Shown here: positions 17,806-27,481 of the stretch, piece after piece
Position numbering within the stretch: the stretch's first letter is position 1
Layout: the number at the start of each line of letters is the position of its first letter
From: Polaromonas sp. 39-63-25
GTDB taxonomy: Bacteria; Pseudomonadota; Gammaproteobacteria; Burkholderiales; Burkholderiaceae_C
NCBI RefSeq assembly: GCF_002278925.1
Contig: NZ_NCJH01000027.1
Location: 1 to 64,000 of the forward strand
DNA length: 64,000 nucleotides
Direction of reading: 5' to 3'
Program-made: the position numbers and the translations under genes
The notes under the pieces: model-generated
What the model was told of the DNA's origin: nothing
Databases searched by the model: none
Seen by the model: the letters and a program-made list of their open reading frames with translations, nothing else

Positions 17806-19035
17806 ATGTCATTGATTCAACTACACAACAACAAGCACCGTCTCCTGGCGGTCACACTGGGCATTCTGGTCATGGCGGGCATGTCTGCCGCCGTTTTTGG
17901 TGTGTCCGGCTCCGGTGCCCGCGCGGATGTGGCCACTGCGCCCCCCGCCATGCCGGTCTCCGTAGCCACCGTCGTGCAAACCGAAGTGGCCGCCTGGGAC
18001 GAGTTCTCGGGCCGTCTGGAAGCGGTGGAGCGCGTGGACATCCGCTCGCGAGTGGCGGGCACCCTCCAGGCAGTGCATTTTCGTGAAGGCGCGCTGGTCC
18101 GGAAGGGCGAGTTGCTGCTGACCATTGATCCGGCACCCTATGCGGCTGAAGTGGAGCGTGCCGGCGCACAGGTTGCGGCCGCGCAGGCGCGACTGGCCCA
18201 GGCCAAAGGCGAGCATGACCGTTCACAGCGGTTGTGGAGCGAGCAGGCCATTTCCAGGCGCGAGTTTGACGAGCGTACCAACGGCAAAGGTGAAGCCGAT
18301 GCCAACCTGCGCGCCACGCAGGCCGCGCTGCAAACGGCCCAGTTGAGCCTGGGCTACACCCAGGTGAGAGCACCGGTGTCCGGCCGGGTCGGCAAACTGG
18401 AGGTCACCGTCGGCAACCTGGTGGCTGCAGGCCCAAGTTCGCCTGTGCTGACCACGCTGGTGTCGGTCAGCCCGATCTACGCGAGTTTTGATGCCGACGA
18501 ACAGGTGGTGGCCAAAGCGCTGAAGGATGTAAGCGCCGGCGGCGAACGCAGGCTCGAGCGCATCCCGGTGCAGATGGGAACGGCCGCCAGCACGGACACG
18601 CCGTTTGAAGGCAAGTTGCAACTGGTCGACAACCAGGTCGATGCCAAAAGCGGCACGGTACGCGCCCGCGCTGTGTTCGACAACAAGGATGGGCAACTGA
18701 TGCCCGGCCAGTTCGCGCGCATCCGCATGGGCCAGGCGACGCAAGCCACGGCGCTGCTGATCAACGAACGTGCGGTCGGCACCGACCAGAACAAGAAGTT
18801 CGTGCTGGTGGTGGGCGCCGACAACAAGGCGGCGTACCGCGAAGTCACGTTGGGCGCTTCGGTCAACGGCCTGCGTGTCGTCAAGAACGGCCTGGCGCCC
18901 AACGAACGCATCGTCGTCAACGGCCTGCAACGTGTCCGGCCTGGTGCACTGGTCGCCCCGCAGCCGGTCGAAATGTCTGCCAAGGCGGAGCTCCTTCATG
19001 CCGACAAGCCCGTCAAGGTAGCGGCGAAGTCCTGA
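17806..19035 (+). CDS. RND efflux periplasmic adaptor (MexE/AcrA family)
   Basis: This 409-residue membrane-fusion protein has an N-terminal hydrophobic export segment (about residues 12-33), a lipoyl-like half-motif near VDIRSRVAGTL, an alpha-helical hairpin (about 105-165), and the second lipoyl half near VRAPVSGRVGKLEV. Beta-barrel and membrane-proximal domains follow. It links the inner-membrane pump to the outer-membrane channel. The order adaptor, pump, channel behind a divergent LysR gene fits a MexEF-OprN-like system. No lipobox is present. Confidence 0.9.
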   Translation: MSLIQLHNNKHRLLAVTLGILVMAGMSAAVFGVSGSGARADVATAPPAMPVSVATVVQTEVAAWDEFSGRLEAVERVDIRSRVAGTLQAVHFREGALVRKGELLLTIDPAPYAAEVERAGAQVAAAQARLAQAKGEHDRSQRLWSEQAISRREFDERTNGKGEADANLRATQAALQTAQLSLGYTQVRAPVSGRVGKLEVTVGNLVAAGPSSPVLTTLVSVSPIYASFDADEQVVAKALKDVSAGGERRLERIPVQMGTAASTDTPFEGKLQLVDNQVDAKSGTVRARAVFDNKDGQLMPGQFARIRMGQATQATALLINERAVGTDQNKKFVLVVGADNKAAYREVTLGASVNGLRVVKNGLAPNERIVVNGLQRVRPGALVAPQPVEMSAKAELLHADKPVKVAAKS

Positions 19036-19079
19036 GGGCAGCGCTTGCCCCTGCCTTTACCTGACCAAGAAGAATTGCC

Positions 19080-22000
19080 ATGAATCTCTCCAAATTTTTT
19101 ATCGACCGGCCGATTTTTGCCGGCGTGTTGTCGCTGCTGATGTTCATTGCCGGACTGATCGCGCTGCGTTCGCTGCCCATCGCCGAATACCCCGATGTGG
19201 TGCCGCCCACTGTGGTGGTGCGCGCCAACTACCCCGGCGCCAACCCCAAGGTGATCGCCGAGACCGTGGCTACGCCATTGGAGGAGTCCATCAATGGCGT
19301 GGACGGCATGCTTTACATGAGCAGCCAGGCCACGACAGACGGCGTTATGACGCTCAACGTCACCTTCAAGCTGGGCACCGACCCCGACAAGGCCCAGCAG
19401 CTGGTGCAAAACCGTGTCTCGCAAGCCGAGCCGCGCCTGCCGGAAGAAGTGCGCCGCCTGGGCATCACGACCATCAAGAGCTCACCCGACCTCACGATGG
19501 TGGTGCACTTGCTCTCGCCCAACGACCGCTACGACATGACCTACCTGCGCAACTACGCGGTGCTCAATGTCAAGGACCGCCTGGCGCGCATCAACGGCGT
19601 GGGCCAGGTGCAGCTGTTCGGCTCGGGCGACTATTCGATGCGCGTCTGGCTGGATCCGCAAAAGGTGGCTGAGCGCGGTTTGTCCGCCGGCGACGTGGTG
19701 CGCGCCATCCGCGAGCAGAACATCCAGGCAGCCGCCGGTGTGGTGGGCGCATCCCCCGGCCTGCCCGGCGTGGACATGCAACTGTCCATCAATGCGCAGG
19801 GCCGCCTGCAAAGCGAAGAAGAGTTCGGCGACATCATCGTCAAGACCGACAGGGGCGGCGCCGTGACGCGACTGCGGGATATCTCCCGCCTGGAACTGGG
19901 CGCATCCGACTACGCCCTGCGCTCGCTGCTGGACAACAAACAGGCTGTGGCCGTGCCGGTGTTTGCCGCGCCGGGCTCCAACGCCATCCAGATCTCGGAC
20001 GACGTTCAGGCCGTGATGAAAGACCTGAAAAAGAGCATGCCCGAGGGCGTGGACTATGAAATTGTCTACGACACCACGCAGTTTGTGCGCTCCTCCATCG
20101 AGGCTGTGGTGCACACGCTGCTTGAAGCCGTGGCGCTGGTGGTGCTGGTCGTGATCATCTTTTTGCAGACCTGGCGCGCCTCCATCATTCCGTTGCTGGC
20201 TGTGCCCATTTCCGTCATCGGCACTTTCGCGGTGATGCACCTGTTCGGGTTCTCGATCAACGCGCTCAGCCTGTTCGGGCTGGTGCTGGCCATCGGCATT
20301 GTGGTGGACGACGCCATCGTCGTGGTGGAGAACGTGGAGAGAAACATCGAGGCGGGCCTGAGTCCGCGCGACGCCACCTACCGCGCCATGCGCGAGGTGT
20401 CCGGGCCCATCATCGCCATTGCACTGGTGCTGATCGCCGTGTTCGTGCCGCTGGCTTTCATCACCGGTCTGTCGGGCACCTTCTACAAGCAGTTCGCCCT
20501 GACCATCGCGATCTCCACCGTGATCTCGGCCATCAACTCGCTGACCCTGTCGCCGGCGCTGGCCGCTTTGCTGCTCAAGAGCCATGACGCACCCAAAGAC
20601 GCGCTGACACGCGGCATGGACAAGGTGTTCGGCCGCTTCTTCGCGGGTTTTAATCGCCTGTTCAGCCGGGGTTCTGAAAACTACAGCCGGGGCGTCAAGG
20701 GCGCAATCTCGCGCAAGGCCGTGATGCTGGGCGTGTACCTGGTGCTGGTGCTGGCCACGGCGGGCCTCTTCAAGGCCGTACCCAGCGGCTTTGTACCCGG
20801 CCAGGACAAGCAGTACCTGATCGGTTTTGCCCAGCTGCCTGACGGCGCCACGCTGGACCGCACCGAAGACGTGATCCGCCGCATCGGTGATATCGCGATG
20901 AAACAACCCGGCGTGGAGCACGCGATTGCCTTTCCGGGCCTGTCGATCAACGGTTTCACCAACAGCTCCAACTCCGGCATCGTGTTTGTCTCGCTCAAGC
21001 CGTTTGACCAGCGCACCACCGCCGACCTCAGCGCCGGCGCCATCGCCGGTCAGTTGAACGCCCAATTCGGCGGCATCCAGGAAGCCTTTATTGCGATGTT
21101 CCCGCCTCCGCCCGTGCAGGGCCTGGGCACCACCGGCGGCTTCAAGCTGCAACTGGAAGACCGCGCTTCGCTCGGTTATGCCGAGCTGGACAGGGTCACC
21201 AAGGCCTTCATGGCCAAGGCCTACCAGACGCCCGAGCTGGCCGGCATGTTCTCGAGCTTCCAGGTCAATGTGCCGCAGCTCTACGCCGACATCGACCGCA
21301 CCAAGGCGCGCCAGCTCGGTGTGCCGGTGACGGACGTGTTCGACACCATGCAGATCTACCTGGGCAGCCTGTACGCCAACGACTTCAACAAGTTCGGTCG
21401 CACCTACAGCGTGCGGGTCCAGGCCGACGCGCCTTACCGCGCCCGCGCCGAAGACATCGGCCTGCTCAAGGTGCGCTCGACCACCGGTGAGATGGTGCCG
21501 CTGTCGGCATTGATGAAAGTCACGCCCAGCTTTGGCCCCGAACGCGCCATGCGCTACAACGGCTTCCTCTCGGCCGACATCAACGGCGGCGCCGCGCCCG
21601 GATATTCGTCGGGCCAGGCGCAGGATGCGATCGCCCGTATCGCAGCGGAAACCCTGCCGCCCGGCATCAGCTACGAGTGGACGGACCTGACCTACCAGGA
21701 AATCATTGCGGGCAACTCCGCCATGTGGGTGTTCCCGCTGGCGCTGCTGCTGGTCTTTCTGGTGCTGGCCGCGCAGTACGAAAGCCTGACGCTTCCCATC
21801 GCCATCGCGCTGATCGTTCCCATGGGCCTTCTGGCTGCCATGCTGGGCGTGAAGCTGACCGGAGGCGACAACAACATCTTCACGCAGATCGGCTTGATCG
21901 TGCTGGTGGGGCTGTCGGCGAAGAACGCCATCCTGATTGTGGAGTTTGCGCGCGAGCTGGAGTTTGCCGGGCGTACGCCGGTGCAGGCAGCGATTGAGGC

Positions 22001-22322
22001 CAGCCGCCTGCGCCTGCGCCCCATCCTGATGACCTCGCTGGCCTTCATCATGGGCGTGCTGCCGCTGGTGCTGTCCACCGGCGCCGGCGCCGAGATGCGC
22101 CATGCCATGGGTGTGGCGGTGTTCTCGGGAATGATCGGCGTCACGGCTTTCGGGCTGTTCCTCACGCCGGTGTTCTACGTCGCGCTGCGCCGCCTCACGG
22201 GCAACCGCCCACTCAAGCTGCATGGCGAGGTGCCCCACGTGGAAGCCTTTGCCGGCAGTTCGGCCAGCGGTGGCGGGGCGCTGCATGCGCAGCCGGCCGC
22301 TGCCCTCAAACACCACGAATAA
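19080..22322 (+). CDS. RND efflux pump, HAE1 family (MexF/AcrB-like)
   Basis: This 1080-residue proton-driven drug exporter has twelve predicted membrane helices and two large periplasmic loops, the full family length. Proton-relay residues are in place: D410 and D411 in the fourth helix (IVVDDAIVVVEN) and K948 in the tenth helix (LSAKNAILIVEF). It starts 44 bp after the adaptor with GAAGAA-type sequence upstream. Substrates are unknown; MexF relatives export chloramphenicol, fluoroquinolones and aromatic compounds. Confidence 0.92.
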   Translation: MNLSKFFIDRPIFAGVLSLLMFIAGLIALRSLPIAEYPDVVPPTVVVRANYPGANPKVIAETVATPLEESINGVDGMLYMSSQATTDGVMTLNVTFKLGTDPDKAQQLVQNRVSQAEPRLPEEVRRLGITTIKSSPDLTMVVHLLSPNDRYDMTYLRNYAVLNVKDRLARINGVGQVQLFGSGDYSMRVWLDPQKVAERGLSAGDVVRAIREQNIQAAAGVVGASPGLPGVDMQLSINAQGRLQSEEEFGDIIVKTDRGGAVTRLRDISRLELGASDYALRSLLDNKQAVAVPVFAAPGSNAIQISDDVQAVMKDLKKSMPEGVDYEIVYDTTQFVRSSIEAVVHTLLEAVALVVLVVIIFLQTWRASIIPLLAVPISVIGTFAVMHLFGFSINALSLFGLVLAIGIVVDDAIVVVENVERNIEAGLSPRDATYRAMREVSGPIIAIALVLIAVFVPLAFITGLSGTFYKQFALTIAISTVISAINSLTLSPALAALLLKSHDAPKDALTRGMDKVFGRFFAGFNRLFSRGSENYSRGVKGAISRKAVMLGVYLVLVLATAGLFKAVPSGFVPGQDKQYLIGFAQLPDGATLDRTEDVIRRIGDIAMKQPGVEHAIAFPGLSINGFTNSSNSGIVFVSLKPFDQRTTADLSAGAIAGQLNAQFGGIQEAFIAMFPPPPVQGLGTTGGFKLQLEDRASLGYAELDRVTKAFMAKAYQTPELAGMFSSFQVNVPQLYADIDRTKARQLGVPVTDVFDTMQIYLGSLYANDFNKFGRTYSVRVQADAPYRARAEDIGLLKVRSTTGEMVPLSALMKVTPSFGPERAMRYNGFLSADINGGAAPGYSSGQAQDAIARIAAETLPPGISYEWTDLTYQEIIAGNSAMWVFPLALLLVFLVLAAQYESLTLPIAIALIVPMGLLAAMLGVKLTGGDNNIFTQIGLIVLVGLSAKNAILIVEFARELEFAGRTPVQAAIEASRLRLRPILMTSLAFIMGVLPLVLSTGAGAEMRHAMGVAVFSGMIGVTAFGLFLTPVFYVALRRLTGNRPLKLHGEVPHVEAFAGSSASGGGALHAQPAAALKHHE

Positions 22323-22372
22323 CAAACAAGCCTCAAACAAGCCTTTATGCGCCCCATCCAGGAGTTATCACC

Positions 22373-23770
22373 ATGAGCCGCCTTCGTTTTTCCGCCCGTT
22401 CCGCACTGGCACCGCTGCTTGCAGCGCTGGTGCTGGCCGGCTGCGCCACCAGCCCCGCGCCCATCGATCCATCCAGCCTGCCGGTGACGCCCACCCTGTT
22501 TCGCGAAAGCGAGGCCGTGGCCGCCTCGCCAACTGCACCTTTCCAGGCGCAGTGGTGGAAGGTTTTTTCCGACCCCATGCTGGACCGGCTGGTGGACCAG
22601 GCCACACGCAGCAACAGCAGCGTGCAGGTGGCCGCCGCTCGCCTCGCACAGGCCCGCGCAATTGCGGGCGCTACCGACGCCAACCATTCCGTACAACTGG
22701 GACTGGGCGCGGGCGCGGTGCGCCAGACCGACGCCAACGCGAACAACCGGCTCAAAACCCTGGTGAGCGTGGGCGCCGACCTGTCCTACGAAGTCGACTT
22801 GTTCGGCAAGCTGGCGGGGGCCTCGGATGCGGCCTCGCTGGACGCACAGTCGCGCGAGGCCCTGCTGCGCAGCACGCAACTGCTGGTGCAGGCCGACGTG
22901 GCACAGACCTATCTCAACCTGCGCGCCCTTGACACCGAACGCGCGCTGGTGCGGGACACCTTGCAGGCCTACCGCGACACCCTGCGTTTGACCGAGGTGC
23001 GTTTCAGGGAAGGCGACGTGGCCGAGCTGGACGTGGCACGTGTGCGCACCGAAGTGGCATCGACCGAGTCGGAGGCGCTGACGCTGGACCGGCGCCGCGC
23101 CGAACTCGAACATGCACTGGCCGTGCTGGTCGGCGAGGTGGCCTCCAGTTTCCAGGTCGCGCCGGCCGAATGGGCCACGGCTTTGCCGGTGATTCCGGCC
23201 GGTGTACCCAGCACGGTGCTGGTGCGCCGGCCCGACGTGTCGGCCGCCCAGAGCAGCATGCAGGCGGCGCAGGCGCGTGTTGGTGTGGCCAAGGCCGCCT
23301 GGTTCCCCGTCTTTTCACTGACGGCCAACGGCGGTTATGCCGCGCCCGAGATCGGCGACCTGTTCAGGATGTCCACCCGCGCCTGGGGTGTGGGCGCGCT
23401 GCTGTCGCTGCCGATTTTCGACGGTGGCCGACGTGAAGCGGGCGTGCAGAACGCGAACGCCGAACTCGATATCGCCCTGGCCAACTACCGCGAGCAGATC
23501 CTGGTCGCCTTCAGGGATGTGGAGGACCAGCTCTCGGCCCTGCGCCTGCTGGCCGAGCAGTCCGAAGCGCAGTCGCGCTCGGTGGCATCCAGCAGCCGCG
23601 CCACCGTGCTGTCGGATTCGCGTTACCGCAATGGGCTGGTCAGCCAGCTGGAGCTGCTGGATGCCCAGCGCAGCGAATTGCGCAACCGCCGGCAGGCGCT
23701 GCAGGTGCGCGCCGCGCAATACCTGGCCACGGTAGGGTTAATTCGCGCGCTGGGTGGCGGCTGGGCCTGA
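22373..23770 (+). CDS. NodT-family outer-membrane efflux lipoprotein
   Basis: This 465-residue TolC-like channel has a lipoprotein signal peptide with lipobox LAGC, giving C24 as the lipidated residue. Two OEP domains follow, each with long alpha-helical barrel segments. It completes the tripartite pump. The ribosome binding site CAGGAG is close to the start, and a 50-bp gap follows the pump gene, so all three are probably one operon. Confidence 0.9.
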   Translation: MSRLRFSARSALAPLLAALVLAGCATSPAPIDPSSLPVTPTLFRESEAVAASPTAPFQAQWWKVFSDPMLDRLVDQATRSNSSVQVAAARLAQARAIAGATDANHSVQLGLGAGAVRQTDANANNRLKTLVSVGADLSYEVDLFGKLAGASDAASLDAQSREALLRSTQLLVQADVAQTYLNLRALDTERALVRDTLQAYRDTLRLTEVRFREGDVAELDVARVRTEVASTESEALTLDRRRAELEHALAVLVGEVASSFQVAPAEWATALPVIPAGVPSTVLVRRPDVSAAQSSMQAAQARVGVAKAAWFPVFSLTANGGYAAPEIGDLFRMSTRAWGVGALLSLPIFDGGRREAGVQNANAELDIALANYREQILVAFRDVEDQLSALRLLAEQSEAQSRSVASSSRATVLSDSRYRNGLVSQLELLDAQRSELRNRRQALQVRAAQYLATVGLIRALGGGWA

Positions 23771-23851
23771 CGAGGCAGATAGACGTCTGGCACGTCTGGC
23801 GTTTGCGGTGCACTGTCCGAAGGTCACCGCCTTCAATAACCGGAGAAATTT

Positions 23852-24115
23852 ATGATTGCGTTTCAGGTAGAAAACATGACCAGTGTGCATGGCGTCAACG
23901 CCATCACCCGGGCCGTCAAGGCGGCTGACAAAATGGCGAAGGTCGAGATTGATCTGGTCTCGCACCGGGTCTGCATCGAACCCGCAAAGACCGAAGTGTC
24001 CACACTGCGGCATGCCATCCGGCAAGCGGGCTACACGCCGGTGGACATTCAGGTGGCACCGGACCATCCGGTCACGGTCCCCATGTCGGCTCATGTCAGC
24101 CTTTGGTGGGGTTAG
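23852..24115 (+). CDS. HMA-fold protein lacking the metal-binding cysteines
   Basis: The 87-residue sequence follows the ferredoxin-like heavy-metal-associated domain: the N-terminal strand with NMT, the first helix, the VEIDLVSHRV strand and the C-terminal LRHAIRQAGY helix. The metal loop that normally reads GMTCxxC here reads NMTSVHG, so both cysteines are missing. It probably does not bind copper in the usual way. A GGAG box precedes the ATG. It follows the RND operon after 81 bp and could be a late member of it. Confidence 0.65.
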   Translation: MIAFQVENMTSVHGVNAITRAVKAADKMAKVEIDLVSHRVCIEPAKTEVSTLRHAIRQAGYTPVDIQVAPDHPVTVPMSAHVSLWWG

Positions 24116-24140
24116 AAGCTGCGACCCGTTCACATTCGCC

Positions 24141-24168
24141 GGGCATCTGTTAAAACACCGGGATGCCC
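24141..24168. terminator. Weak hairpin after the HMA-fold gene
   Basis: GGGCATC and GATGCCC can form a 7-bp stem around a long loop, followed by TTCTG. It lacks a real T tract, so termination here is uncertain. Confidence 0.25.
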
Positions 24169-24212
24169 TTCTGTGTTCTGCCTGTCTGTCCCCGCCTGTC
24201 CGGTCCTGAGTC

Positions 24213-25229
24213 GTGACGATTTTGCTCGCGCCCATGGAAGGGCTGCTCGACTTTGTGCTGCGCGACATCCTGACGCGGGCCGGCGGCATTGACCGCTGCG
24301 TTTCCGAGTTCATCCGCATCACCGACCAACTGCTGCCCGAACGCGTTTTCACGCGCATCGTGCCCGAGCTGCACACCGGCGGGCGCACGCTGGCGGGTGT
24401 GCCGGTGCGTGCCCAGCTGCTGGGTTCCGATCCGGTGTGCCTGGCCGAAAACGCCGCCCGGCTCGCCACGCTGGGGCCGGCCGGCATCGACCTCAACTTC
24501 GGCTGTCCGGCCAAGGTGGTCAACCGCCATGGCGGCGGTGCCGCGCTGCTCGAGGAGCCCGAGACGATTGCAGCCATCGTTGCTGCCGTGCGGCGCGCCG
24601 TGCCGGCGCACCTGCCGGTGTCTGCCAAGATGCGCCTGGGTTTCAACGACGACAGCAAGGCGATTGACTGCGCGCAGGCGATTGCCGGCAGCGGCGCCGA
24701 CGAGCTGGTGGTGCATGCGCGCACCAAGGCGCAGGCCTACCGGCCGCCGGCCTACTGGGAACGTATTGCCGACATCCGCGCGGCGGTCGACATTCCGGTG
24801 GTGGCGAACGGCGAGATCTGGACAGTGGATGATGCACGCCTGTGCCGGCAGGCCTCGGGCTGCGAGATGCTGATGCTGGGCCGCGGTGCGGTGGCCGACC
24901 CGGGTCTGGCGCTGGCCATCCGCGGCGGCGGGGGGCACGCGGGCCTGACCTGGGACATGCTGCTGCCGCTGATCGCCCAGTTCTGGGAGCTGGTATGCAG
25001 CCGGCTCGATGCGCACTCGCGCGCCGGCCGCCTCAAGCAGTGGCTCAACTTTTTGCGCCGCCGTTATCCCGAGGCGGAGGTGGCGTTCCAGGCGCTGCGC
25101 ACCATCAACCAACCGGCTGCCATCACCCGCTGGCTAGCCGAACAGGGCCTCGAAGCCGGCGTCGGGTTCGAACCGCCTGTTGCGGTAGCTCAGGCGCGTG
25201 GGGCCGGGCAGGGCCTGCTCGCGCACTGA
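24213..25229 (+). CDS. dusC: tRNA-dihydrouridine synthase (DusC type)
   Basis: This flavin enzyme reduces specific uridines in tRNA. The 338-residue protein has the Dus signature LNFGCPAK with catalytic C98, the VHART phosphate-binding stretch and the GRGAVADP motif near the C-terminal part of the TIM barrel. Assignment to DusC rather than DusA or DusB is by overall resemblance (the APMEGLLDFVLRDIL N-terminus). It starts with GTG. The last 32 codons overlap the convergent Nudix gene; the family is usually about 20 residues shorter, so the tail may be unneeded. Confidence 0.85.
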   Translation: MTILLAPMEGLLDFVLRDILTRAGGIDRCVSEFIRITDQLLPERVFTRIVPELHTGGRTLAGVPVRAQLLGSDPVCLAENAARLATLGPAGIDLNFGCPAKVVNRHGGGAALLEEPETIAAIVAAVRRAVPAHLPVSAKMRLGFNDDSKAIDCAQAIAGSGADELVVHARTKAQAYRPPAYWERIADIRAAVDIPVVANGEIWTVDDARLCRQASGCEMLMLGRGAVADPGLALAIRGGGGHAGLTWDMLLPLIAQFWELVCSRLDAHSRAGRLKQWLNFLRRRYPEAEVAFQALRTINQPAAITRWLAEQGLEAGVGFEPPVAVAQARGAGQGLLAH

Positions 25230-26012
25230 GTGGCGCGCATCGCCGGGGTAACAGATCACCCGGTTGCCTTCGTGGTCGAAGGGCTCGGGCTGGATCACCG
25301 GTGGCCGGCGCCCGCGGGCCTCGGCCAGAACACTGTCAACACCCGCGTGGCGCGACAGATGCGCCAGGCTCATGATCTGCGGCGGCGCCAGCTCGATCTG
25401 GCGATCCCAGTACTGCTGCAGCGCATGGCGCGGGCTCAGCCAGATGCTCTCGGTGGTCTCGAAATTGTCGTGGCTGGCCACCTGGCCGCCGGGCACGGCC
25501 GCCACGAAAAAACGCGTGTCGAAACGCTTGTTGGTCACCGAGGGCGTGACGGGCGTGATCCAGCGTGACCAGGGCACGACGTTGAGTGTCTGCAGGCGCA
25601 AGGCCATGTGGGCCAGCACGGCATTGAAGCCGTGGCCTTCGCGCAGCAGCGCGGCGGCCCGGTCCGCCAGGCCGGGCAGGGCCTGGCCCTGCGCGAACAG
25701 CACACCCGACTCCTCAAAAGCCTCGCGCAGCGCCGCCACATACACGGCGCCGGCCGTGCGCAGGTCGATGCCAGGCTCGTTCAGCCCGGCATGCAGCAGG
25801 TCCAGCGGCTGGTCCAGGTGGGCGGCCATGTCCAGCTCGGCGTCGGCGGCATCGATCTTGCCGCCGGGAAACACATAGGCGCCGCCCAGCACGTCGGACA
25901 GGCCATGGCGTTTCATAAGGAACACCTCCAGGCCCGCGGGCGCATCACGCAGCAACACCACGGTGGCGGCCGGACGCGGCGGGGTGGTGACGGTTTCGAG
26001 GTTGAGTTCCAT
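25134..26012 (-). CDS. Nudix hydrolase with a split Nudix box (NUDT19-like)
   Basis: This 292-residue protein has the Nudix elements G50-G51-K and REAFEESG at 96-103. They are separated by about 45 residues instead of the usual 14, so roughly 31 residues are inserted inside the Nudix box. This is the pattern known from NUDT19, a CoA-diphosphate hydrolase. The N-terminal AATVVLLRDAPAGLEVFLMKR fits the family, with residues listed by position 15-35. Its neighbours offer no pathway clue. The 3' end overlaps dusC antisense by 96 bp. Confidence 0.8.
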   Translation of the reverse strand: MELNLETVTTPPRPAATVVLLRDAPAGLEVFLMKRHGLSDVLGGAYVFPGGKIDAADAELDMAAHLDQPLDLLHAGLNEPGIDLRTAGAVYVAALREAFEESGVLFAQGQALPGLADRAAALLREGHGFNAVLAHMALRLQTLNVVPWSRWITPVTPSVTNKRFDTRFFVAAVPGGQVASHDNFETTESIWLSPRHALQQYWDRQIELAPPQIMSLAHLSRHAGVDSVLAEARGRRPPVIQPEPFDHEGNRVICYPGDARHSVREQALPGPTRLSYRNRRFEPDAGFEALFG

Positions 26013-26119
26013 GGCGGCTTTCAGGGGGAGGCGGGACGGTCCAGTACAGTACGACCTGGTTTCCGAGGCTATCAGACTTGCGGCAGACCAGGCATCACCA
26101 ACACGACAAGGACAAGCAA

Positions 26120-27034
26120 ATGGGTATTGATTTCAAGGGCCGGGTGGCCATCGTCACGGGCGCAGGCGGCGGACTGGGCCGGCAACATGCGCTGGCCCTG
26201 GCCAGGCGCGGCGCGAAGGTGCTGGTCAACGACCTGGGCGGCGCGCGCGACGGCTCGGGCGGCTCGGTCAGCGCCGCCGACGCGGTGGTGGCCGAGATCC
26301 GCGCGGCCGGCGGCGAAGCGATCGCCAACGGCGCCTCGGTGACCGACTTTGCGGCGGTGCAGGCCATGGTCCAGCAGGCCATGGATACCTGGGGCCGCGT
26401 GGACATCCTCGTCAACAACGCCGGCATCCTGCGCGACAAGAGTTTTGCCAAGATGGACCTGGCCGACTTCGCGCTTGTGATGAACGTGCACCTGATGGGC
26501 GCCGTGCATTGCAGCAAGGCCGTGTGGGACATCATGGCGGCGCAGAAATACGGCCGCATCGTGATGACCACATCCTCATCGGGCCTGTACGGCAACTTCG
26601 GCCAGTCCAACTACGGTGCGGCCAAGATGGCTCTGGTCGGGCTGATGCAGACCTTGGCCATCGAAGGCGCGAAAAACGACATCCGCGTCAACTGCCTGGC
26701 GCCGACGGCTGCCACGCGCATGACGGAAGGGCTGATGCCCGAAGAGGTGCTGCAGGCGCTGCAGCCCGAAGCCGTGGTGCCGGCCATGCTGGTGCTGGCG
26801 GCGCAGGATGCGCCGACACGCACCATTCTCTGCGCGGGCGCCGGCACTTTCGAGGCGGCCCACATCACGCTGACCCAGGGCGTGTACCTGGGCACGGGAG
26901 AGCAGGTGCCGGAGGCGCTGGCCGCGCGGCTGGCCGAGGTGACGGAACGCGCCGGCGAGATGGTGCCGCAAAGCGGCGATGCGCAAGGCAGCAACGAGGT
27001 CGGCAAGGCCATGGCCGGCAGACTGCCGGCGTAA
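26120..27034 (+). CDS. Short-chain dehydrogenase (peroxisomal MFE-2/17beta-HSD4-like)
   Basis: This 304-residue SDR has TGAGGGLG at about residues 13-20, the VNDLGGARDGSG stretch typical of (3R)-hydroxyacyl-CoA dehydrogenase domains of multifunctional enzyme type 2, NNAG near 97, and the catalytic YGAAK near residue 169. It likely oxidises a hydroxyacyl-CoA or similar substrate. It is divergent from the Nudix gene. The start at 26120 gives the usual N-terminus MGIDFKGR; the track frame is 14 codons longer. Confidence 0.8.
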   Translation: MGIDFKGRVAIVTGAGGGLGRQHALALARRGAKVLVNDLGGARDGSGGSVSAADAVVAEIRAAGGEAIANGASVTDFAAVQAMVQQAMDTWGRVDILVNNAGILRDKSFAKMDLADFALVMNVHLMGAVHCSKAVWDIMAAQKYGRIVMTTSSSGLYGNFGQSNYGAAKMALVGLMQTLAIEGAKNDIRVNCLAPTAATRMTEGLMPEEVLQALQPEAVVPAMLVLAAQDAPTRTILCAGAGTFEAAHITLTQGVYLGTGEQVPEALAARLAEVTERAGEMVPQSGDAQGSNEVGKAMAGRLPA

Positions 27035-27481
27035 GACGCAAAAGCCGGATGCCAAAGATGCCGCCGGGTTCGCTGGGCAATGTTCCGACGTTTCGCCAAA
27101 GGGCGGAAGTCCGATACCTGTCTTTGTAGCGCGAACCCGGCGGGCACGGTGCCAGTGTCGTTGTGCACGGCCGGTCCGTGTTGCAGGCCGGCGCTGATGA
27201 ACGCTGTAGGCCGTGTCCGGCGTGGCACCGGAAGCCCTGAATAGAAATGGCGATGGGCGCCGGGGCGCCGTGAGGCAGAGAGGCCCGCCCGCGATGACAG
27301 GTCCATTCGATACGCTATTGAATATGCAGCGCCGGGCTGCGGACCGGACCAGTCCTACAGGCGCACGCGGGTGAGGCCCACTCCAGCGGCATGAGGGCCG
27401 TCCTAAATTGGAACCAGTCGGCCCTCCGGTCGGCATACACCCCATCGCCCCTTACCGGGGTTTTTCATTCAGGAGCTACTC
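27035..27481. other. Long intergenic region with TCCTACA motif
   Basis: There is no convincing gene. It holds a CGATACGCTATTGAATATG stretch resembling half of the dispersed repeat (27307-27325), a GTCCTACA motif at 27352-27359, and just before the next gene a short GC stem followed by TTTTT (27448-27465), which could be a weak terminator or part of the leader. Confidence 0.4.
27352..27359 (+). promoter_or_regulatory. TCCTACA motif upstream of the 27482 gene
   Basis: GTCCTACA lies 123 bp before the start of the small exported protein, in the same orientation as the other copies. Confidence 0.35.

Noticed and set aside
19482-22340. Very long minus-strand ORF opposite the RND pump
   Set aside because: His/Gln/Arg-rich translation without domains; it is an antisense shadow of a clear 1080-residue gene.
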